DNA of 64,000 bases from GMQP-bins7 sp963776565 (lineage in GTDB: Bacteria > Actinomycetota > Thermoleophilia > Gaiellales > Gaiellaceae). A model generated the notes under the pieces. It saw only the letters and a list, made by a program, of their open reading frames with translations, made no database searches and was not told where the DNA came from. Where the stretch lies: assembly GCA_963776565.1 (NCBI GenBank), contig CAVZNF010000002.1, positions 124,001 through 188,000 of the forward strand. Direction: 5' to 3'. The position numbers and the translations under genes are program-made. Below, piece by piece: positions 11,403 through 19,327 of the stretch (positions are counted from its first letter, which is position 1; each line of letters begins with the position of its first letter).

Positions 11403-12148
11403 GCGTTCAGCTCCCACACGAGGCGCAGGCCCTCGAGCGTGAGGAACGGGTCGATGCTCTCGATCGTCACCGAGTGCGGCGCGACGAGGTCGGCGAGGCC
11501 GCCGGTCGCGATGGCGCGGGCGTCGACGCCGAGCTCTCCGCGGATGCGGCCGACGATCCCGTCGACCTGCCCAGCGAAACCGTAGACGAGCCCGGACTGA
11601 AGCCCGGCGACCGTCGTCTTCCCGATCACCGACTCCGGCGCCGCGTAGTCCACCTTCACCAACCGCGCGGCGCGAGCGAACAGCGCGTCCATGGAGACCT
11701 CGATCCCCGGTGCGAGCACGCCGCCGACGTACTCGCCTTCCGGCGACACGACATCGAAGTTCGTCGACGTGCCGAAGTCGACCACGATCACGGGCGCTCC
11801 GTACCGCTCTCTTGCCGCGACGGCGTTCACGATCCGATCGGCGCCGACCTCGCGCGGGTCGTCGTAGCGGATCGGGATCCCGGTCTTCACGCCCGGGACG
11901 ACCACGAGCAGCGGTGCGTGCGCCCACTTCGCTGCCAGGGCCTCCCACTCGCGCACGAGCACGGGAACGGTGGACGCGAGACAGATGCCGTCCACGCTCT
12001 CGAAGTCGAGCAACCCGCCGAGCAGGACGCCGAGCTCGTCTGCCGTGCTCGAGCGCTCGGTCGCGAGCCGCCAGTGGTCCGCGAGTGCGCCGTCGTCGTA
12101 GAGCCCGAGCGCGGTTTGCGTGTTGCCGACGTCGACGGCGAGCAGCAT
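11399..12148 (-). CDS. coaX: Type III pantothenate kinase
   Basis: 249 residues of the ASKHA superfamily, catalysing the first step of coenzyme A synthesis. Seen are the phosphate-1 motif LLAVDVGNTQTALGLYDDG at the N-terminus, the central IVVDFGTSTNFDVV and the GGVLAPGIEVSMDALFARAA segment. It is followed, with overlapping stop and start, by the LysE exporter. Confidence 0.95.
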   Translation of the reverse strand: MLLAVDVGNTQTALGLYDDGALADHWRLATERSSTADELGVLLGGLLDFESVDGICLASTVPVLVREWEALAAKWAHAPLLVVVPGVKTGIPIRYDDPREVGADRIVNAVAARERYGAPVIVVDFGTSTNFDVVSPEGEYVGGVLAPGIEVSMDALFARAARLVKVDYAAPESVIGKTTVAGLQSGLVYGFAGQVDGIVGRIRGELGVDARAIATGGLADLVAPHSVTIESIDPFLTLEGLRLVWELNA

Positions 12149-12232
12149 CGCGCTAGTGAATCAGAGCAGCCACCGGCCTCGGGGAGAACCACGATCGCGG
12201 CCGCGAAGCGGCCGCCTTCAGGGATGTGGCGC

Positions 12233-12262
12233 GACCGGAATCTGCGCTAGCGGATTCCGGTC
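12233..12262. promoter_or_regulatory. 30-bp inverted repeat between coaX and SnoaL-like gene
   Basis: Arms of 10 bp (12233-12242 and 12253-12262) are perfect reverse complements around a 10-nt centre that is itself partly palindromic. It lies in the divergent intergenic region, upstream of both genes, so an operator is as likely as an RNA hairpin. Confidence 0.4.
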
Positions 12263-12294
12263 TTGCGCAAGGAGCTTGTTAGAGTCGGGCGACG

Positions 12295-12840
12295 GTGTTC
12301 AGCAGGCGGAGGCGCAACGTCGTAGGCCCCGCAATCGCACTCGCGGTTGCCGGAGTCGCTGCGGGAGCTCTCGCGGCGATCGTGCTTCGCCGGCGCAGAC
12401 GAGCGAAAGGAGCGCCGATGGAGAACGCCAAGCACATCGTCAAGCGGCTGTTCGAGGAGCCGTGGACCGGGAACTTCGAGGCGATCGACGAGTTCATCTC
12501 GCCGGATTACGTCGGCCACGACCCGGCCGTTCCCGAACCGATTCGCGGTCCCGCGGGCGTGCGGGACAACATCGAGAGGTACATCGCGGGCTTCCCCGGC
12601 GGCGCGATCACGGTCGACGAGCAGATCGCCGAGGGCGACAAGGTCGCAACCCGCTGGACGGGTCGCGGAACGCACACGGGCGAGCTCGCAGGAATCTCCC
12701 CGACCGGGAAGGACGTCACGGTCTCGGGGCTCACGATCTCGCGCTTCGAGGGCGGCAAGGTCGTCGAGGAGTGGACGACCTGGGACGCGCTCGGGATGCT
12801 CGTCCAGCTGGGCCAGATCCCCGAGCCCGCTCGCGCGTAA
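12295..12840 (+). CDS. SnoaL-like ester-cyclase-fold protein, possibly membrane-anchored
   Basis: The conserved part is a SnoaL-like / NTF2-fold domain (ENAKHIVKRLFEEPWTGNF, FISPDYVGHDP, TGELAGISPTGKDVTV). Two starts are possible. GTG 12295 gives 181 residues with an Arg-flanked transmembrane helix (NVVGPAIALAVAGVAAGAL), and TAGAGT at 12280-12285 fits a leaderless mRNA. ATG 12418 has an excellent AAAGGAG at five bases and gives a soluble 140-residue protein. Both products might be made. The substrate is unknown. Confidence 0.8.
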   Translation: MFSRRRRNVVGPAIALAVAGVAAGALAAIVLRRRRRAKGAPMENAKHIVKRLFEEPWTGNFEAIDEFISPDYVGHDPAVPEPIRGPAGVRDNIERYIAGFPGGAITVDEQIAEGDKVATRWTGRGTHTGELAGISPTGKDVTVSGLTISRFEGGKVVEEWTTWDALGMLVQLGQIPEPARA

Positions 12841-12946
12841 CGGTAAGCAGGAAGAGGGCAGAGCGGACGGCCGGCAGGCGGTCGTCCGCTCTGCCCCTGC
12901 AGGGTCTCCGAGCCCTGCGGCGAATACGTCTCGCCGCCGATCGGAG

Positions 12947-13186
12947 ATGTCGAGCTTCTTCACCTCCCAGCACATGCCGTGTGCCGAGTGCGGAGCCTCG
13001 GTGCGCGTGAGCGAGCGCGAGAGTCACGCGTGCGACCCCGAGCGGCGGCTCGAGTTCCGGCTCTTCCAGCTGCGCGAGGAGGTCGCCGGCTTCGACGAGG
13101 GGTTCAGCGGATACCTCGATTCGCCCCAAGGTCGCTTCGCGCAGTGGCTCGCCGAGCGCGAGCGTCGCGGCGACGCTAGCGACTAG
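12947..13186 (+). CDS. Small protein with N-terminal CxxC zinc-ribbon-like motif
   Basis: 79 residues. Begins SSFFTSQHMPCAECGASV and has a third Cys after His (SHAC), suggesting a metal site, followed by an amphipathic helical part (FRLFQLREEVAGFDEGF). The Shine-Dalgarno-like GGAG abuts the ATG, so the exact start is uncertain. The 3' end touches the opposite DUF2469 gene (4-bp overlap). I do not recognise a family. Confidence 0.6.
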   Translation: MSSFFTSQHMPCAECGASVRVSERESHACDPERRLEFRLFQLREEVAGFDEGFSGYLDSPQGRFAQWLAERERRGDASD

Positions 13187-13551
13187 AGCGAGTCGTCGTC
13201 GCCGGAGAGCGGCTGGCCGATTCGCTCGGCGAGCGCCTCGGCCGTGAGCGGCGGCTCGTCGCCTTCGGCGCGGAGCTCCTCGACCGTGACGTCGCCCGAG
13301 GTGTAGACCTCCGCCTTCGGGATGATGCGGCTCGGCCGGTTCTTGTCCCACACCCACACGTCCTCCATGCGGACGTGGAAGAACGGATAGCTCACCTGCG
13401 GAAGCGCCTCGAGGTCGAGCTTGTTGCACAGGTACGTCGCGTCCTGGGTGAGGACGCAGTAGCGGAAGAGCGAGAAGACGGCCGAGTATTCGCGTTTGAG
13501 CGAGAGCTCGAGCTCGGCCTCGAATTCGTCGAGGTCGTCGAGGTGGGACAT
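13183..13551 (-). CDS. DUF2469 family protein
   Basis: 122 residues resembling the actinobacterial DUF2469 family, with the landmarks ELELSLKREY near the N-terminus, YLCNKLDL in the middle, and VRMEDVWVWDKNRPSRII before a TSGDVTVEEL end. The C-terminal 25 residues are variable and acidic. It lies next to the folate genes on the same strand, seven bases upstream of the folK stop in coordinate terms (that is, downstream of folK). Function is not known. Confidence 0.85.
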   Translation of the reverse strand: MSHLDDLDEFEAELELSLKREYSAVFSLFRYCVLTQDATYLCNKLDLEALPQVSYPFFHVRMEDVWVWDKNRPSRIIPKAEVYTSGDVTVEELRAEGDEPPLTAEALAERIGQPLSGDDDSL

Positions 13552-13557
13552 CGCAGG

Positions 13558-14013
13558 TCAGTCTAGCGCCGCGAGTAGCGCCGACACCGTTCCCCGGCCC
13601 GGGATCTCCAGCTCAGGGTTCAAGTCCGCCAGCGGCTCGAGCGCGAAGCGCCGCTCGTGGAGGCGTGGATGCGGCACGTGGAGCCCGGGCTCGTCCACCA
13701 CCTCGTTCCCGTACACGAGCAGGTCGAGGTCGACGATGCGCGGCCCCCATCGCTCACCGCGCACTCGCCCGAGCGAGCGCTCGATCTCCAGCAACAGGTC
13801 GAGAAGGGCACGCGCTGGCAGCATCGTCTCGATCGCCACGGCGCCGTTCAGGAACGGCGGCTGATCGATGACGCCGACCGGGTCCGTCTCGCGGAGCTCG
13901 GAGACGCCGACCACCTCGACGCCGTCGGCGCGCCCGAGGAGCTCGACGGCCCGGCGCAGCGTCTCCTCCCGCGGTCCGAGGTTCGCGCCGATCCCGACGT
14001 ACGCGAGCGTCAC
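13558..14013 (-). CDS. folK: 2-amino-4-hydroxy-6-hydroxymethyldihydropteridine pyrophosphokinase
   Basis: 151 residues catalysing ATP-dependent pyrophosphorylation of the pterin, a folate-pathway step. Family motifs: AYVGIGANLGPREE at the N-terminus, RWGPRIVDLDLLVYG (Mg-binding Asp pair) and VPHPRLHERRFAL. The start overlaps the folB stop by 4 bp, so folP-folB-folK are read as one coupled operon. Confidence 0.95.
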   Translation of the reverse strand: MTLAYVGIGANLGPREETLRRAVELLGRADGVEVVGVSELRETDPVGVIDQPPFLNGAVAIETMLPARALLDLLLEIERSLGRVRGERWGPRIVDLDLLVYGNEVVDEPGLHVPHPRLHERRFALEPLADLNPELEIPGRGTVSALLAALD

Positions 14014-14366
14014 GCGCGCGTGCGCTCGACGACCACCGCCGCGTAGTCGACGGGTGGATCGAGCACGACGTCCGGCTTGCGCACACGGACACGTGCACGC
14101 TCGACCGCCGGAAACCGCTCGACGATTCCGTCCGCCACGGCACCGGCGAGCCCTTCGAGCAGGAGCCGCTCCTGTCCCGCGAACACGTCCCGCACCAGCG
14201 CAGCGAGCCGCCGATAGTCCACGGTGTCGTCGATGCGGTCACTCTCCGCCGCGTCGCCGTGCACGTCGACCCAGAGATCGACGAGAAATCGCTGGCCGAG
14301 CCGGCGCTCCTCCTCGAGGTAGCCGTGGTGGCCGAAGACCACCAGGCTCCGCAGCTCGATCGTCAC
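14010..14366 (-). CDS. folB: Dihydroneopterin aldolase
   Basis: 118 residues of the T-fold family. Markers: IELRSLVVFGHHGYLEEERRLGQ (the catalytic region, with Glu and Gly after the first strand), the DTVDYRRL segment, and the LLLEGLAGAVADGI region. It converts dihydroneopterin to 6-hydroxymethyl-dihydropterin. It overlaps folP and folK by 4 bp each side. Confidence 0.94.
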   Translation of the reverse strand: MTIELRSLVVFGHHGYLEEERRLGQRFLVDLWVDVHGDAAESDRIDDTVDYRRLAALVRDVFAGQERLLLEGLAGAVADGIVERFPAVERARVRVRKPDVVLDPPVDYAAVVVERTRA

Positions 14367-15199
14367 GCCGTGATCCTCCCACGCTCGACCGCGGCAGCGA
14401 CAGTCAGCGCCTCGACAGTCTCGCGCACGTCGTGCGCGCGGATCATCGACGCGCCGCGCTCGAAGGCGGTCACGGCTGCTGCGAGTGAGCCTGCCAAGGT
14501 TCCTCTGGTCGCGCTCGCATTGCCGGTGATCCTTCCGAGCGTGCTCTTCCGCGAGACTCCGACCAGCACGGGCCGACCCAGCGTGCTCAGCTCGTCCAGT
14601 CGTCGCAGGAGCTCGAGGTTCTGGTCGGGCGTCTTGCCGAAGCCGATCCCGGGATCGACGCAGATCCGCTCCTCGCCGATTCCCTGCTCGACGGCGAACG
14701 CGATGCGCTCCTCGAGGAAGGCCAACACATCTGAGACGACGTCGTCGTAGTGAGGAGCGACCTGCATCGTTCGCGGCTCGCCCTGCATGTGCATGAGACA
14801 GACGAACGCGTCTCCGTCAGCGACGACCTCGGCCATGCCCGGGTCGCCGCGTAGAGCAGTGACGTCGTTGACCAGGACGGCCCCCAGCTCGAGAGCCCGT
14901 CGCGCGACCGCCGCCTTCGCCGTGTCGATCGAGAGCGGGAGCCCGCCGAGCCCTTCGAGAACGGGCTCCACGCGTGCGAGCTCCTCCTCAACAGGGACGG
15001 GTGCAGCTCCTGGACGCGTCGACTCGCCGCCCACGTCGACGAGGGCCGCGCCCTCCTCGACCAGCCGGCGCCCATGGTCGAGCGCAGTCGCCGGGTCGAC
15101 GAACAGGCCGCCGTCGGAGAAGCTGTCCGGTGTGACGTTGAGCACACCCATCACGGACGGCCGCGGCCAGCGCTTCTCGAACGACATGCGGGCGCTCAT
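14363..15199 (-). CDS. folP: Dihydropteroate synthase
   Basis: 278 residues, TIM barrel, joining the pterin pyrophosphate to p-aminobenzoate. Signatures: MGVLNVTPDSFSDGG (loop 1), ALVDVGGESTRPGA (loop 2), CVDPGIGFGKTPDQN, and GVSRKSTLGRITG near the C-terminus. I chose ATG 15199 (start SARMSFEKRWPRPS); the frame extends 57 nt further but that stretch lies in the divergent promoter region. First gene of folP-folB-folK. Confidence 0.95.
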   Translation of the reverse strand: MSARMSFEKRWPRPSVMGVLNVTPDSFSDGGLFVDPATALDHGRRLVEEGAALVDVGGESTRPGAAPVPVEEELARVEPVLEGLGGLPLSIDTAKAAVARRALELGAVLVNDVTALRGDPGMAEVVADGDAFVCLMHMQGEPRTMQVAPHYDDVVSDVLAFLEERIAFAVEQGIGEERICVDPGIGFGKTPDQNLELLRRLDELSTLGRPVLVGVSRKSTLGRITGNASATRGTLAGSLAAAVTAFERGASMIRAHDVRETVEALTVAAAVERGRITA

Positions 15200-15240
15200 G
15201 GGCGGGAGCGTAGCTCCGTCTGATCTCCGAGCCAGAATCG

Positions 15241-15657
15241 ATGGATATGGACACACCTGCGTCGAACAGTGGCCCGCTCGGGCAGCCGAGAGGCATCGGC
15301 TTCGCGATCCTGATGGCGATCATCACGCTCGGGATCTACACGCTCTACTGGGTCTTCAAGACCCAGGACGAGGTCAAGAACCACTCCGGCCAAGGCGTCG
15401 GCGGAGTGCTCGGCCTCGTCATCTACATCGTCGTCGGCATCGTCACGTGGTTCCTCGTCCCGTCCGAGGTCGGGAAGATGTACCAACAGGACGGACGGAC
15501 GGCTCCCTTCTCGGGGTGGACAGGGCTCTGGCTCTTCCTGCCGATCGTCGGGGCGTTCGTCTGGTTCATCAAGATCCAGGGCGCGCTCAACCGGTACTGG
15601 GAGTCCAAGAGCACCGGCTCGTTGCCGATAGACGAACCGGGCATCGCGCAAGCCTGA
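15241..15657 (+). CDS. DUF4234 membrane protein
   Basis: 138 residues with three hydrophobic segments (ILMAIITLGIYTLYWVFKT, VLGLVIYIVVGIVTWFLV, LWLFLPIVGAFVWFIK). The GIYTLYW plus Q/N-LNRYWES pattern is typical of DUF4234. It is the first gene of a plus-strand run of six closely spaced genes that includes MoxR and DUF58, separated from the next by only six bases. Function unknown. Confidence 0.85.
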   Translation: MDMDTPASNSGPLGQPRGIGFAILMAIITLGIYTLYWVFKTQDEVKNHSGQGVGGVLGLVIYIVVGIVTWFLVPSEVGKMYQQDGRTAPFSGWTGLWLFLPIVGAFVWFIKIQGALNRYWESKSTGSLPIDEPGIAQA

Positions 15658-15663
15658 GAGACG

Positions 15664-16578
15664 ATGCGCGGTAGGGCCACGCGTGTGGTCCTACCGACGC
15701 TCGTCGTGCTCGGGCTCGTCGCGGTGGTCGCCGTGGCCGCAACGGGATCGACGCCTGGTGGGTCGAACGCGACGCGACCACCTTCCGAGTCGCTGCTCGA
15801 CACGCTTCTCGACACGCTGTTCAACCTTGGACTCGTCGCCGTCGTCGCCGGCGGGGTGCTCCTGCTCTACGGGCTCACCCAGCGACGCGCCATCGCGCAG
15901 GAGGTCGCGTCCGGCCGGTATCGGCGAACGTCGCTAGTTGGCTGGCTGGTATTCCTCGCCCTGTTCGCCGCGTTCGCCTACTTCCGCAGGCCGTTCCGGC
16001 CACAGGAGCAAGCCGGTAGCGATGCGCTGTTCGGGGGTAGGCGCGTTCCAACGTCGCCCGACCAGGCCCACAGCCTCGCCTATGAAGCGAGCATCGAGTG
16101 GATCCCGACCGCCGTGATCCTCGGACTCGTGCTCACGGCCGTGATCGCGTACTTCGTGGCCGAGCGTCGAGCTCGTCGTGAGCGACACCCGCGTGCGGAG
16201 CTCGCGGAGGAGCTCGCTGCCGCTCTGGACGATGCGCTCGACGACCTCCGCGCGGAGGCCGACCCACGTCGCGCGGTCATCGCAGCGTACGCGCGACTCG
16301 AACGCGTCCTGGCCTCGAGCGGGATCGCACGACAGTCCGCGGAGACCTCGGACGAGTACCTCGCGCGCGTTCTTCGTGATCTCGCGCTCGGCTCGGACGC
16401 GATCACCCGCCTGACGCGTCTCTTCACGCAGGCTAAGTTCTCGCAGCACGAGGTCGACACAGCGATGAAGGAGGAGGCGATCGACTCCCTCGAGCGGGTG
16501 CGGGACGAGCTGCGGGCTGCAGCGAACCAGCGACGAGACCGGGACCGGCACGCCGTTGCGGTCGGAGCACCATCGTGA
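15664..16578 (+). CDS. DUF4129 domain membrane protein
   Basis: 304 residues. An N-terminal helix (VVLPTLVVLGLVAVVAVAA) is followed by two or three more membrane segments (to about residue 175) and a cytoplasmic C-terminal DUF4129 region (RAVIAAYARLERVLASSGI, ETSDEYLARVLRDL). DUF4129 is often found beside MoxR, DUF58 and transglutaminase genes, as here. The next gene starts within its stop codon (GTGA). Confidence 0.88.
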   Translation: MRGRATRVVLPTLVVLGLVAVVAVAATGSTPGGSNATRPPSESLLDTLLDTLFNLGLVAVVAGGVLLLYGLTQRRAIAQEVASGRYRRTSLVGWLVFLALFAAFAYFRRPFRPQEQAGSDALFGGRRVPTSPDQAHSLAYEASIEWIPTAVILGLVLTAVIAYFVAERRARRERHPRAELAEELAAALDDALDDLRAEADPRRAVIAAYARLERVLASSGIARQSAETSDEYLARVLRDLALGSDAITRLTRLFTQAKFSQHEVDTAMKEEAIDSLERVRDELRAAANQRRDRDRHAVAVGAPS

Positions 16579-17084
16579 GGCGAGAGGTCCGACGCGCGCT
16601 TCGACTGCTCGTCGTCGCGACTTTCGCGCTCGTCGTGATCGCAGCATTCGTCCCGGGACGACTCGGCCTCGGAGCCCGAATCTACGCGCTCGTCCTCTGC
16701 GTGACCGCACTCGTGCTCGCACTCATGGCGCTGCGACGAGCGTTCCCCGCGGAGAGGCCGCTCCGCGAGGGCGGTCGAGCGCCCGCGCGTCCTCGGCCAC
16801 CAGCGAGCCTCGCGCGGATCGAGCATGAGGCAGCTCTTGCGGTCGCCTCGTCGTTCGAGCTCCACTACCGTTTCGCGCCACGACTGCGCTCGATCGCCGC
16901 GGGCCTGCTGGTGTCACGCAGGCGGATCTCGCTCGCTGCGCAACCTGCCGCTGCGCGCGACGCCCTCGGCGCTTCGACCTGGGAGCTGGTTCGCCCGGAC
17001 CGACCCGCGCCGGAGGACCGGCTCGCTCGCGGCCTCACGGCGCAAGAGCTCGAGCGCGCTGTCGACTCGCTGGAGGCCGTGTAG
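16575..17084 (+). CDS. Two-helix membrane protein of the MoxR/DUF58 operon
   Basis: 169 residues. Two membrane segments (LLVVATFALVVIAAFV and IYALVLCVTALVLALMAL) precede a basic, Pro/Arg-rich linker and a predicted cytoplasmic helical region (ASFELHYRFAPRLRSIA). The GTG start overlaps the preceding stop; the next gene starts two bases after its stop. I do not recognise the family; its constant position suggests a partner of the MoxR/DUF58 system. Confidence 0.78.
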   Translation: MRREVRRALRLLVVATFALVVIAAFVPGRLGLGARIYALVLCVTALVLALMALRRAFPAERPLREGGRAPARPRPPASLARIEHEAALAVASSFELHYRFAPRLRSIAAGLLVSRRRISLAAQPAAARDALGASTWELVRPDRPAPEDRLARGLTAQELERAVDSLEAV

Positions 17085-17086
17085 CC

Positions 17087-18062
17087 GTGGAGCTCGCTCA
17101 GGTACGAGAGCTGTCCGGACAGGTGCTCGACGAGGTCGAGAAGGCGGTCGTCGGGAAGCGAGAAGCCGCTCGAGCTCGTGCTCCTTGGATTCCTCGGCGA
17201 CGGCCACGTCCTGCTCGAGGACTACCCCGGGCTGGCGAAGACGCTCGCAGCGCGCTCGTTTGCCCGCGCCCTGAGCATGGAGTTCACGCGCATCCAGTTC
17301 ACACCCGACCTCATGCCGTCTGACGTGACGGGCTCGTCGATCTGGAACCAGCGGGACGCAGACTTCGAGTTCAGGCCCGGCCCGATCTTCACCAACCTCC
17401 TCCTCGCCGACGAGATCAACCGCGCACCGCCGAAGACGCAGGCCGCGCTCCTCGAGGCGATGCAGGAGCGCCAGGCGACGATCGAGGGCGTCACGCACCG
17501 CTTCGATCTGCCGTTCCTCGTCATCGCGACACAGAATCCGATCGAGTACGAGGGGACGTACCCACTCCCGGAGGCGCAGCTCGATCGCTTCCTGCTGCGC
17601 ACCGGCTTCGGCTACCCGAGCCGAGAGGGTGAAGTGGACGTTCTCTCGCGGCGCATCGAGCGCGAGTCAGACGACGTCGAGCTCGCGCCCGTGATCGATC
17701 GCGAGACGCTGCTCGCGATGCAGGCAGCGATCGAGGGTGTGCATGTCGCGGCGAGCGTCCGCGAGTACTGCGTCGACCTCGTGATCGCAACCCGCGTCTC
17801 GCAGAGCGCCGCAGTCGGCGCGAGCCCGCGCGGCAGCCTGGCTCTGCTCAAGCTCTCCCGCTGTCGGGCCGCGCTGCACGGCCGCGACTTCGTCCTTCCA
17901 GACGACGTCAAGGCCATCGCCGTCCCCGCGCTCGCGCATCGCCTCGTGCTCCGCCCCGAGCTGTGGGTGCAGCAGATCACCGCCGAGGATGTCGTGCGCG
18001 ACGTCCTCGGCAGCGTCCCGACCCCTCGCGCGGAGGACGTCCGGCCGATCGCGCGCCCATGA
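17087..18062 (+). CDS. MoxR-family AAA+ ATPase (frame break near 17168)
   Basis: A MoxR ATPase, chaperone-like and usually paired with DUF58. The frame starts at GTG 17087 (ELAQVRELSGQVLDEVEKAV, VVGKREA) and the rest of the protein is in another frame from about 17169 (LELVLLGFLGDGHVLLEDYPGLAKT, Walker A; LLLADEINRAPPKTQAALLEAMQE, Walker B/sensor region). Removing one base around 17166-17169 restores the standard family sequence VVGKREALELVLLG. Without correction the longest product is 294 residues from an internal GTG at 17178 and lacks the N-terminal helix. The stop overlaps the DUF58 start (ATGA). Confidence 0.85.
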
Positions 18063-19327
18063 GGCGAGCAGGCAACCCGCGCCTGCTCGGTTACGCCGCG
18101 CTCGCCGCGATTGGCATGGTGAGCGCGCTCGCGCTTCGGCGACCAGAGCTTGCGATCGTCGCTAGTCCCTTTGCTCTCGTACTCGTCGCGGGCACGCGCG
18201 GCAGCGACCCGGGCGTCGAAGCCGAGCTCGCTATCGACGCCGAGCGAACGCTCGAGGGGAGCGAGATCGAGGCCGTCGTGACCGTCCGCGCCCAGCGATC
18301 CGTGGATCGCGTCGAGCTCATGCTCGAGCTTCCGCAAGGCATGGAGGTGGTCGAAGGCAGCGCAGCGCGCAGCCTGCGCCTCCGCGCCGGCGAAGAGCGT
18401 GGCTTGCCGTTCGTCCTTCGGTGCGCGACCTGGGGCGTCTACGAGCCGGGAGACGTCAGTGTGCGCGCCCGCGACGCGTTCCGGCTAGTGACCTGGGAGA
18501 CACGCTCGAAGAGGTCCCTCCGCCTCAAGGCGTACCCGAGCCCGATCACGCTGCGCCGACTCCTGGCGCCGTTGGAGACGCAGGCGTTCGCGGGCAGTCA
18601 GGTCGCGCGGAGCAAGGGCGACGGCGTCGAGTACGCGGACATCCGCGACTTCGTCCCCGGCGACCGCGTGCGGTCGATCAACTGGCGCGCATCCGCCCGT
18701 CGGCAGGGGCTCGTCGTGAACGAACGGCACCCGGAGCGCAACACCGACGTCGTGCTCTTCGTCGACAGCTTCACGGATGTGCGTGGAGCCGGGGGTAGCG
18801 TGCTCGAGGAGGCCGTCCGAGCCGCAGCGTCGCTGGCGACCCGCTACCTCGAGCACCGCGACAGGGTCGGCCTCGTCGGCTTCGGCGGCGTGCTTCGTTG
18901 GTTGCAGCCCGGCATGGGGACGACGCAGCGCTACCGCCTGATCGAGACGATGCTCGAGACGGGCGTCGAGCCGACGTACACGTGGCAGGGCGTCAACGTG
19001 ATCCCGGCTCGAATCCTCCCTCCCAAGTCCTTCGTGCTGGCGCTGACGCCGCTCGTCGATCCGCGGTTCTGTGCCGCGCTGGAAGACCTCCGCGGACGGC
19101 GGTTCGACGTCGCGGTCATCGAGGTGGACCCCGTCCGGCTCGTCGAGTCGGGTCGATCCTTGGTCGAGCGCGATGCCTATCGCCTGTGGCTCCTCGAACG
19201 TGAAGTTCTCCGGTCGCGCCTCGAGAGCCGTGGCATCGGCTTCGCTACCTGGGGCGACGCGGATCTGGAGTCGGCGCTCGAGGAGGTGAGAACATTCAGG
19301 CGCTACGCACGGCCGGCACGCGCATAG
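18059..19327 (+). CDS. DUF58 domain protein, partner of MoxR
   Basis: 422 residues. Two membrane helices near the N-terminus (LGYAALAAIGMVSAL and the ELAIVASPFALVLVAG region) are followed by a beta-rich region and the DUF58 signature GDGVEYADIRDFVPGDRVRS-INWRASAR near residue 190, then a von Willebrand A-like fold (DVVLFVDSF as the metal-site-like strand). The ATG overlaps the MoxR stop. MoxR-DUF58 pairs are often linked to cell-envelope or protein-complex maturation; the role here is inferred. Confidence 0.9.
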   Translation: MRRAGNPRLLGYAALAAIGMVSALALRRPELAIVASPFALVLVAGTRGSDPGVEAELAIDAERTLEGSEIEAVVTVRAQRSVDRVELMLELPQGMEVVEGSAARSLRLRAGEERGLPFVLRCATWGVYEPGDVSVRARDAFRLVTWETRSKRSLRLKAYPSPITLRRLLAPLETQAFAGSQVARSKGDGVEYADIRDFVPGDRVRSINWRASARRQGLVVNERHPERNTDVVLFVDSFTDVRGAGGSVLEEAVRAAASLATRYLEHRDRVGLVGFGGVLRWLQPGMGTTQRYRLIETMLETGVEPTYTWQGVNVIPARILPPKSFVLALTPLVDPRFCAALEDLRGRRFDVAVIEVDPVRLVESGRSLVERDAYRLWLLEREVLRSRLESRGIGFATWGDADLESALEEVRTFRRYARPARA

